Part shown: one piece after another, positions 4,899 to 9,683 of the stretch | Position numbering within the stretch: the stretch's first letter is position 1 | How the letters are laid out: every line of letters begins with the position of its first letter | Source of the DNA: JACQXM01 sp964569425 | GTDB taxonomy: Bacteria > Planctomycetota > Phycisphaerae > UBA1845 | Length of the DNA: 9,683 bases | Reading direction: 5' to 3' | Assembly: GCA_964569425.1 (NCBI GenBank) | Contig: CAZMVD010000150.1 | Span: forward strand, 1-9,683 | The notes under the pieces: model-generated | Told to the model about the DNA's origin: nothing | The model's input: the letters and a program-made list of their open reading frames with translations, nothing else | The model's database searches: none | Made by a program: the position numbers and the translations under genes

Positions 4899-5810
4899 AT
4901 GTCTTGCGATGAACTGGAGTTTGTGGAGTGGTTGCGAGCCCAGGAGCAGCCGCGGCGGGCGGACGTGGCGCTGGGGATCGGCGACGACATGGCCGTGCTG
5001 GCGGCCAACGCCGGGTTGGTGCTGCTCACCAGTGACATGCTGCTGGACGGGGTGCACTTCGACACCGAGCGGCATGCGCCCGCGGCGATCGGGCGCAAGG
5101 CGATGGCGTGCAGTTTGAGCGACTGCGCGGCGATGGCAGTGGGGCCGGTGGCCGCGACAGTTTCGGTGGCGCTGCCGCGGGGATGGTCGATGGGGGAGGC
5201 GCAGCAACTCTATCGCGGTATGTTGGACATGGCGGGCGGGTTCGAGACGGTGATTGTGGGCGGGGACACCAATCGCTGGGGGCATCCGTTGGCGATCGAT
5301 GTGACGGTCGCGGCGGCGCCATATCCGAATGTGGATCCAGTTACGCGCTATCTGGCGCGGCCGGGGGACCGACTTTACGTTACTGGAAAGCTCGGCGGGA
5401 GTCTGTTGGGGCGGCACCTGGCGTTCTCGCCGCGGGTGCGGGAGGCGCAGCGGCTGGGAGAGACGCTGGGCGTGCGACTGCATGCGATGATGGACATCAG
5501 CGACGGACTTTCGCTCGATTTGTGGCGGATGTGCCGGGCGTCGAAGGTCGGAGCGCTGCTGGATGAGCCGCTTCTCGAAGCGGTGGTGCATGACGACGCG
5601 CGTACGCTGGCTGATCTGGATGGACACGCGGCGCTCGAGCATGCGTTGAGCGACGGCGAGGACTTTGAGCTGCTGCTGGCGGTGGAAGGGGAGGCCGCGG
5701 TGGACGGCGTCAATCTGTATCCGGTGGGAAGCGTGGTCGAGGAAGGATTCTCAATTCGCCGTGCGAACGGTCGGGTGGAGGCGCTGGAGCCGCGAGGGTT
5801 TGTCCATTGA
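4899..5810 (+). CDS. thiL: Thiamine-monophosphate kinase (ThiL)
   Basis: ThiL phosphorylates thiamine monophosphate with ATP to thiamine diphosphate, the active cofactor, in the cytoplasm. The 303-residue product shows the family motifs in order: GIGDD (26-30), SDMLLDGVHF (45-54), LSDCAAM (73-79), GGDTNRWG (121-128), MDISDGLSLDL (198-208) and SDGEDFELLL (251-260). These include the Asp residues that bind Mg-ATP in the PurM/ThiL fold. The same frame extends to a GTG at 4863 and an ATG at 4872. The ATG at 4899 is preferred because the protein then starts at the usual distance from GIGDD and a -10 box lies directly before it. It is followed by tsaE with a TTGA overlap. Confidence 0.94.
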   Translation: MSCDELEFVEWLRAQEQPRRADVALGIGDDMAVLAANAGLVLLTSDMLLDGVHFDTERHAPAAIGRKAMACSLSDCAAMAVGPVAATVSVALPRGWSMGEAQQLYRGMLDMAGGFETVIVGGDTNRWGHPLAIDVTVAAAPYPNVDPVTRYLARPGDRLYVTGKLGGSLLGRHLAFSPRVREAQRLGETLGVRLHAMMDISDGLSLDLWRMCRASKVGALLDEPLLEAVVHDDARTLADLDGHAALEHALSDGEDFELLLAVEGEAAVDGVNLYPVGSVVEEGFSIRRANGRVEALEPRGFVH

Positions 5811-6310
5811 ACACGGCGGCGTCGAGGGTGGTTTTGCGCAGTGCTTCGCCAGAAGAGACGCTCGAGCTCGGCGCTGCGATGGGGCGGGCGCTGGCGGGCG
5901 GGCTGGTGATCGGTCTGGTCGGTCCGCTGGGCGCGGGGAAGACGCAGTTGGTCAAGGGGATGGCGGCGGGCAACGCGATCGACGACGTGCGGCGGGTGAC
6001 GAGTCCGACGTTTGTGTTGCTCAATGAGTACGCGGGGCGGCTGACCCTGTATCACCTGGATGCGTATCGCCTGCCGGACGGGTCAGCGCTGCTGTCGCTG
6101 GGTTTCGATGAGCTGGTGCGCGACGATTCGGTGGTGGTGGTGGAATGGGCGGATCGCGCTGTTGCGGTGATGCCCGGCGATGCGTTGTGGATCGAAATAG
6201 CGCCCACCGGGTCTACGGAGCGTGAACTGGCACTGCGGGCGGAAGGCGTGGGGGCGGCGGGCGTGGTGCGCCGGGTGGCCGAGACGTGGAGCGCGCGCCG
6301 GGCGGAGTGA
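5807..6310 (+). CDS. tsaE: tRNA t6A biosynthesis ATPase TsaE
   Basis: TsaE is the small P-loop ATPase that works with TsaB and TsaD to transfer threonylcarbamoyl to A37 of ANN-decoding tRNAs. The 167-residue product has Walker A GPLGAGKT (39-46), the switch-like TSPTFVLLNEY (65-75), YHLDAYRL (82-89) and the Walker-B-like VVVVEWADR (109-117), all typical of the family. The C-terminal 40 residues look less conserved. The start is a TTG at 5807 overlapping the thiL stop (TTGA), pointing to coupled translation. No better start lies before the conserved region. TsaB and TsaD genes are not in the window. A new promoter follows within 10 bases of its stop. Confidence 0.93.
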   Translation: MNTAASRVVLRSASPEETLELGAAMGRALAGGLVIGLVGPLGAGKTQLVKGMAAGNAIDDVRRVTSPTFVLLNEYAGRLTLYHLDAYRLPDGSALLSLGFDELVRDDSVVVVEWADRAVAVMPGDALWIEIAPTGSTERELALRAEGVGAAGVVRRVAETWSARRAE

Positions 6311-6319
6311 GGGCTTGAT

Positions 6320-6348
6320 TTGACAGTGCCGCGCGGCACATCTATCGT
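6320..6348 (+). promoter_or_regulatory. Near-consensus promoter for rph
   Basis: TTGACA (6320-6325, consensus -35) and TATCGT (6343-6348) are spaced by exactly 17 bases. It begins 10 bases after the tsaE stop, and the predicted start near 6355 gives a leader of about 74 bases before the rph TTG. A perfect palindrome fills 14 of the 17 spacer bases (6326-6339), listed separately. Confidence 0.65.
6326..6339. promoter_or_regulatory. Perfect 14-bp palindrome inside the rph promoter spacer
   Basis: GTGCCGCGCGGCAC is its own reverse complement and lies between the -35 and -10 hexamers of the rph promoter. Spacer operators are bound by repressors or by MerR-type activators that twist the promoter, though MerR promoters usually have 19-20-base spacers. 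No regulator gene is visible nearby. A chance palindrome in GC-rich DNA is possible. Confidence 0.4.
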
Positions 6349-6428
6349 CGGCGCGGAGCGTGGAAGCGAACGAGCTATCTGCGGTGCGGCGAATCCTACC
6401 GAAAGCAAGTTCTCTGGTGAGGTGACGA

Positions 6429-7151
6429 TTGGCACGAACCGACGGCCGTCGCGGCGATGAACTTCGTCCGGTGGAGATGACGCGCGGGTATACCCGTCAC
6501 GCGGCGGGGTCGGTCCTTTATCGCGCCGGGGGCACAGTGGTGCTGTGCACGGCGTGCTGGGAGGCGGGGGTTCCGGGGTGGAAGAAGGAACAGGGCGGCG
6601 GGTGGCTGACGGCGGAGTATGACATGCTGCCGGGGGCGACGGGGCAGCGGCGGGCGCGTAACCGGGGGAAGATCGACGGCCGAACGCAGGAGATTCAGCG
6701 GTTGATCGGGCGGGCGCTGCGGGCGGTGGTGGATCTGGAGGCGTTGGGGGCGAATACGATCCTGATTGATTGCGACGTGCTGCAAGCGGACGGCGGGACG
6801 CGCACGGCGAGCATCACCGGCGCGTACGTTGCGTTGTGCGATGCCATACATGTGGCACGCAAGCATAAGTGGATCAAACAGTCGCCGATCCGCGAGGCGG
6901 TGGCGGCGGTGAGCGTGGGGCGGGTGAAGGGCCGCATGCTGCTGGACCTTGATTATGGCGAGGACGTCGGAGCAGACGTGGACATGAACGTGGTGATGAC
7001 CGGCTCCGGGCGGTTCGTCGAAGTGCAGGGGACAGGGGAGGAGGCGACGTTCACGCGGGTGGAGTTGAATCGCCTGCTGGCGCTGGCGGCGCGGGGAGTG
7101 CGGGGGCTGTTGGCGGCGCAGGTGAAGGCGCTGCGGCGCAAGCTGGTTTGA
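6429..7151 (+). CDS. rph: Ribonuclease PH
   Basis: RNase PH is a phosphate-dependent 3'-5' exoribonuclease that trims tRNA precursors and structured RNA ends, releasing nucleoside diphosphates. The 240-residue product is full length. It shows DGRRGDELRPVEMTRG (5-20), WLTAEYDMLPGAT (59-71), GRTQEIQRLIGRALRAVVDL (84-103, with the phosphate-binding Arg), CDVLQADGGTRTASITGA (115-132) and DYGEDVGADVDMNVVM (175-190) with the catalytic Asp pair. The start is TTG at 6429, preceded by GAGG (6419-6422). It heads a unit with a lipoprotein gene and rdgB, an association of RNA and nucleotide housekeeping genes commonly seen as rph-rdgB. Confidence 0.96.
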   Translation: MARTDGRRGDELRPVEMTRGYTRHAAGSVLYRAGGTVVLCTACWEAGVPGWKKEQGGGWLTAEYDMLPGATGQRRARNRGKIDGRTQEIQRLIGRALRAVVDLEALGANTILIDCDVLQADGGTRTASITGAYVALCDAIHVARKHKWIKQSPIREAVAAVSVGRVKGRMLLDLDYGEDVGADVDMNVVMTGSGRFVEVQGTGEEATFTRVELNRLLALAARGVRGLLAAQVKALRRKLV

Positions 7152-7163
7152 TGGGTTGCAGGT

Positions 7164-8063
7164 ATGCGCGGGGGCAGCGATTTTTGTGGGCTATTGCCGG
7201 CCGGATGGGAGCACGGCGCTGCGCGGTCGGGCGCGGTGATCGCGTTGTTTCTGACGGCCATGGTCGCGGGCGGATGTGCTGCGCCGTCCGCCGCGGCGGG
7301 GGCGTCGGCCGAGCCGGCGCCGCGGAAGGCGCGGGGGCAGAAAGGGGCGCCGTGGACCATTCTGTGCCTGGAACTTCGGGGTCCGGATCGGCGGGTGCAG
7401 ATGGAGCAGATTGCGGAGACGCTGCGGCAGACGCCGGGCGTGCGAGCAGGGGATGTTTATCTGCGCGATGACCGGGACGGGGCGGTACGGTTGTATTATG
7501 GCACTTACTACCGGCGGACGGATCCGAAGACGGGTAAACGGGATACGCCGAAACAACTTCGCGATGATTTGACGCTGATCAGGCAACTCGGCAGCGGGCC
7601 GGGGCAGTATTTTTTCTTGCGGGCGCTGGCGGTCCGCGCGCCGACGCCGGACGTGGGCCCGCCGGAATGGAGCCTGGCGCGGGCGACCGGCAAGTACACG
7701 CTGCAAGTTGGGATCTTCGAGCCGACGGATGAATTCTGGGAGTTCAAGCAGGCGGCGGCGGAGTATTGCCGACTGCTGCGCGAGAAGGGGTACGAGGCCT
7801 ATTATCACCACACGGACGCGGCGAGCATGGTGACGGTGGGTTCATTCGGTGATGAGGCGCTGGTGCCGCAGGAGAGCGGGGTGCCACGGTACAGCGCCCG
7901 GGTTGTCGCGCTGCAACAGTCCGACGAGCTGCTCAAGTACAATCTGCTCAACGGGGCGATCTACAAGGGACAGGTATATGCCTCGCCGACGGAGAAGGGC
8001 GAGCGGGTTCCGGTGCCTTCGCGGCTGGTGGTGATTCCGCGCGAGGGGGCGGCGGGGCCGTGA
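7164..8063 (+). CDS. Lipoprotein with two SPOR-like modules
   Basis: The 299-residue product begins with a long n-region and a hydrophobic stretch (about 23-35) ending in a lipobox-like VAGGC, with Cys38 as the probable lipidated residue. An Ala/Pro linker (39-62) follows. Residues about 63-113 (PWTILCLEL ... LYYGTY) and 177-228 (KYTLQVGIF ... GYEAYYH ... MVTVGSF) both resemble the SPOR fold pattern of strand, helix, strand ending in xVxVGxF. The second is the clearer copy. SPOR domains bind denuded peptidoglycan at division sites, so envelope attachment is a fair guess, but the matches are by eye. The ATG at 7164, 12 bases after rph, has only a weak upstream G-rich stretch. The stop overlaps the rdgB start. 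Confidence 0.78.
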   Translation: MRGGSDFCGLLPAGWEHGAARSGAVIALFLTAMVAGGCAAPSAAAGASAEPAPRKARGQKGAPWTILCLELRGPDRRVQMEQIAETLRQTPGVRAGDVYLRDDRDGAVRLYYGTYYRRTDPKTGKRDTPKQLRDDLTLIRQLGSGPGQYFFLRALAVRAPTPDVGPPEWSLARATGKYTLQVGIFEPTDEFWEFKQAAAEYCRLLREKGYEAYYHHTDAASMVTVGSFGDEALVPQESGVPRYSARVVALQQSDELLKYNLLNGAIYKGQVYASPTEKGERVPVPSRLVVIPREGAAGP

Positions 8064-8695
8064 CGGGGCCGCGGGCCATCCTGCTGGCGACAACCAACGC
8101 GGGCAAGCTGCGCGAAGTTCGCGCGGTGCTCGCGGGGCTCGCGGTGGAGCTAACTTGTCTGTCGGATCACTCCCCGGTGGCCGAGGCGGTGGAGGATGCG
8201 GATACGTTCGAAGGAAATGCGCGGATCAAAGCGCTGCATTATGCGCGGCTGACCGGGGGCTGGGCGCTGGCGGATGATTCGGGGTTGGAGGTAGACGCGC
8301 TGGGCGGTGCGCCGGGGGTATACTCGGCGCGTTATGCGGGAGTGCCGGGGGATGACGCGGCCAACAACGCGCGGCTGGTGGGGGAACTGGGCGGGGTGCC
8401 ACCGGAGCAACGGACGGCGCGGTTCCGCTGCGTGCTGGCGCTGGCCGATCCGCATGAGGTGCGGGCGGTGACGAGCGGTACGATCGAGGGGTTGATCGTG
8501 GATGTGGCGCGGGGTGAGAACGGGTTCGGCTATGATCCGCATTTTCTGGTGCCGGAGTTGGGCCGGACCACGGCCGAGTTGCCGGCGGCGCACAAGAATG
8601 CGATCAGCCACCGGGGGCAGGCGCTGCGGGCGCTGCGGGCGGCGATCGAGCGGTTGATTGGTGCGCGAGGGAATGAAACGGGGGACGAGTTTTGA
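8060..8695 (+). CDS. rdgB: XTP/dITP pyrophosphatase (RdgB/HAM1 family)
   Basis: This enzyme cleans the nucleotide pool by hydrolysing dITP, XTP and ITP to monophosphate and pyrophosphate, preventing their use in DNA and RNA. The 211-residue product shows TTNAGK (11-16), DTFEGNARIKA (48-58), LADDSGLEVDALGG (70-83, with the metal-binding Asp residues), GVYSARYAG (86-94), GFGYDP (155-160) and AAHKNAISHRGQAL (176-189), all diagnostic. The start is GTG at 8060, overlapping the lipoprotein stop (GTGA), with GAGGGGG about 10 bases upstream. The last 10 residues look like a non-conserved tail. A repeat hairpin begins inside the stop codon. Confidence 0.96.
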   Translation: MTGPRAILLATTNAGKLREVRAVLAGLAVELTCLSDHSPVAEAVEDADTFEGNARIKALHYARLTGGWALADDSGLEVDALGGAPGVYSARYAGVPGDDAANNARLVGELGGVPPEQRTARFRCVLALADPHEVRAVTSGTIEGLIVDVARGENGFGYDPHFLVPELGRTTAELPAAHKNAISHRGQALRALRAAIERLIGARGNETGDEF

Positions 8696-8713
8696 CCGGC
8701 CGGAAAGCCGGTC
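8694..8713. repeat. GGAAA-loop hairpin repeat, copy 3
   Basis: A perfect 7-bp stem, GACCGGC (8694-8700) with GCCGGTC (8707-8713), encloses the six-base loop CGGAAA. It begins within the rdgB stop codon (8693-8695) and ends 19 bases from the stop of the convergent lipoprotein gene, so it can serve the 3' ends of both. It is related to copies 1 and 2 by stem length and the GGAA loop core, and a CCCACA tail follows, similar to the GCGACA after copy 1. Confidence 0.65.
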
Positions 8714-8732
8714 CCACAGCGCCGACCGGGGG

Positions 8733-9344
8733 TTACTTGACGGTGAAGTAGGTAACGGCGACGACTTCGTGGCCGTGGGCGCGGCTGATGACGGTGGCGA
8801 AGAGGACGTAGTCGTCCGGGGGCAGCGCGGGGGCTTCGGTGAGGATTTCGTCGGTGCCGGCCATGCGAAGGATAAAGTCGGCGCCGGGTGCGAGCAGTTG
8901 GTATTCCTTGCCGGCGGAGAAGCGGCCCTCTTTGGACATGAGTGCGTAGGACGGGGGATCGGCGGCGTTGAGGTCGCGGGTTTGCACGGCGCACTTGAAG
9001 TCCACGTCTTTGCCCATCAGCGGCTGGTGCACTTCGACCCGGAAGGTGGGACGAGTGCTGACGGGCGTGGTGATGAACCACTGGAGCAGGTCGTTGCCGT
9101 TGTCGTCCTTGCGGTATTCGCCGCCGTTTCCGTCGATGTAGATCCAGGCGGCGGCGCGGTGGGGGTTGTCGGCGGTGGGTTCGCCGCGGCCGGCCTGCTG
9201 GGTGGGGTTGACCTCGGGGGAAGAGGCGGCCTGGGGGCGGTTGTCGGCGGCGGGGGAATCGGCACGCTGGCGGGAGCGGGCGCAGCCGCCGCACGCGATC
9301 GAAATCGCCACCACGAATGAAAGAACTGAGATTGCCATGCGCAT
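8733..9344 (-). CDS. Predicted lipoprotein, function unknown
   Basis: The 203-residue product starts with a signal sequence (MRMAISVLSFVVAISIACGG) with candidate lipidated cysteines C18 and C21. A Pro/Ala/Asn-rich, low-complexity linker follows (about 27-62), then a compact soluble domain (about 64-203) rich in beta-type segments, for example AAWIYIDGNGGEY, FRVEVHQPL, DFILRMAG and VVAVTYFTV. I do not recognise the domain. The frame extends to a TTG at 9362, but the ATG at 9344 has AAAGGG seven bases upstream, so it is preferred. It has its own promoter, is divergent from alaS and convergent with rdgB. Its ribosome-binding site can pair in a short hairpin. Expected location is the periplasmic face of a membrane. 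Confidence 0.8.
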   Translation of the reverse strand: MRMAISVLSFVVAISIACGGCARSRQRADSPAADNRPQAASSPEVNPTQQAGRGEPTADNPHRAAAWIYIDGNGGEYRKDDNGNDLLQWFITTPVSTRPTFRVEVHQPLMGKDVDFKCAVQTRDLNAADPPSYALMSKEGRFSAGKEYQLLAPGADFILRMAGTDEILTEAPALPPDDYVLFATVISRAHGHEVVAVTYFTVK

Positions 9345-9352
9345 CGGCGGAC

Positions 9353-9365
9353 CCTTTCCCAAAGG
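9353..9365 (-). promoter_or_regulatory. Ribosome-binding site in a short hairpin
   Basis: In the mRNA sense (minus strand), CCTTT (9361-9365) can pair with AAAGG (9353-9357) across a three-base GGG loop. AAAGG is the core of the lipoprotein gene's Shine-Dalgarno sequence. Five weak pairs with a tight loop would be only marginally stable, so translational control is speculative. Confidence 0.3.
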
Positions 9366-9386
9366 AGATTCGTCTTGCCGGACCGG

Positions 9387-9415
9387 ACGCTACGAATTCG
9401 GGGGAGTGGTGTCAA
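9387..9415 (-). promoter_or_regulatory. Promoter for the minus-strand lipoprotein gene
   Basis: On the minus strand, TTGACA (9410-9415) and TAGCGT (9387-9392) are spaced by 17 bases. The predicted start near 9380 gives a leader of about 36 bases to the ATG at 9344. It stands back to back with the alaS promoter, the two -35 boxes being 40 bases apart. Confidence 0.6.
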
Positions 9416-9455
9416 GTCGGGGCGGGGTTGGGGTGGGGTTGTGCGGCGGTGGTGA

Positions 9456-9484
9456 TTGGACGGGGTGCGGGCAGCGGCTACACT
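9456..9484 (+). promoter_or_regulatory. Promoter for alaS
   Basis: TTGGAC (9456-9461) and TACACT (9479-9484) are spaced by 17 bases. The predicted start is near 9491, giving a leader of about 72 bases. A small hairpin, GCCGG (9486-9490) with CCGGC (9497-9501), overlaps the predicted start site, and an 8-bp palindrome GGTGCACC lies at 9521-9528. Confidence 0.6.
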
Positions 9485-9530
9485 GGCCGGTTTGCACCGG
9501 CAGGCGCAGGCCGACGGTACGGTGCACCTG

Positions 9531-9566
9531 ATGGCGGCCCTGAAACCTGAACGCAAACAGCCATGA
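9531..9566 (+). CDS. Candidate 11-codon leader ORF upstream of alaS
   Basis: An ATG at 9531 opens a frame encoding MAALKPERKQP, whose TGA stop (9564-9566) overlaps the alaS ATG (9563-9565) as ATGA. Two consecutive Ala codons follow the start. Neither this frame nor alaS has a clear Shine-Dalgarno sequence, so terminating ribosomes could reinitiate on alaS. There is no visible antiterminator structure. It may be chance, since short open frames are frequent in GC-rich DNA. Confidence 0.3.
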   Translation: MAALKPERKQP

Positions 9567-9683
9567 CATCCACTGAGATACGCCGACAGTTCATCGCGTT
9601 TTTCGAGTCCAAGGGGCACGTGTTCGTGCCGTCGTCGCCGGTGGTGCCGCTGGACGACCCGACGCTGATGTTCACCAACGCGG
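9563..9683 (+). CDS. alaS: Alanyl-tRNA synthetase, N-terminal fragment (runs off the window)
   Basis: Forty codons are visible: the N-terminus of the class II synthetase that charges tRNA-Ala. It contains STEIRRQFIAFFESKGH (residues 3-19), PSSPVVPLDDPTLMFTNA (23-40), the conserved opening of the AlaS catalytic domain, with PTLMFTNA corresponding to the beginning of class II motif 1. The ATG at 9563 is the only sensible start, because an in-frame TGA lies at 9548-9550. No Shine-Dalgarno sequence precedes it. The rest of the gene lies beyond the right edge. Confidence 0.93.
   Translation, partial: MTSTEIRRQFIAFFESKGHVFVPSSPVVPLDDPTLMFTNA

Noticed and set aside
4092..5642. 516-codon open frame on the minus strand across the AHSA1 gene and thiL
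   Set aside because: It is antisense to two well-supported genes, is Arg/His/Pro-rich with no domain, and is the kind of long shadow frame expected at high G+C.

Overview
The window is G+C-rich (roughly two thirds by eye) bacterial chromosome carrying core-metabolism and housekeeping genes. I see no phage, transposase, CRISPR, rRNA or tRNA. Three things suggest Planctomycetota, possibly Phycisphaerae-like: the gene complement (short-form homogentisate dioxygenase, nuoA-B-C, thiL-tsaE, rph and rdgB around a lipoprotein gene), intergenic junk of short degenerate tandem units, and repeat hairpins with TGGAA-type loops. This assignment is inference, not proof.

Left part, minus strand (about 370-3965). 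Read in the direction of transcription from the right, there is a small MNT-type nucleotidyltransferase gene whose stop overlaps the start (ATGA) of hmgA. hmgA contains a 10-N assembly gap that breaks its frame. It is followed by a good promoter and the complex I genes nuoA, nuoB and nuoC. nuoA and nuoB overlap, but a 220-base repeat-bearing spacer separates nuoB from nuoC, and no nuoD follows within the 369 bases left in the window.

Centre and right, plus strand (about 4091-8695). First comes a DUF4287 + AHSA1/SRPBCC protein with its own promoter. Next is a thiL-tsaE pair (thiamine monophosphate kinase, and the tRNA t6A ATPase) joined by a TTGA overlap. Then come rph (RNase PH), a lipoprotein with two SPOR-like modules, and rdgB (XTP/dITP pyrophosphatase), with rdgB joined to the lipoprotein by a GTGA overlap. 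rph has a near-consensus promoter whose spacer is filled by a perfect 14-bp palindrome.

Right end. A second, unrecognised lipoprotein is encoded on the minus strand, convergent with rdgB and divergent from alaS, whose first 40 codons end the window. alaS has no visible Shine-Dalgarno sequence. It is preceded by an 11-codon open frame that begins Met-Ala-Ala and ends in an ATGA overlap with the alaS start.

A recurring theme is a 7-bp-stem hairpin (5-6-nt loop) lying just 3' of gene ends at four places. The most interesting leads are this hairpin family, the alaS mini-ORF, the palindrome inside the rph promoter, the nucleotidyltransferase-hmgA coupling and the double-SPOR lipoprotein. I did not find a convincing entirely new multi-gene system.
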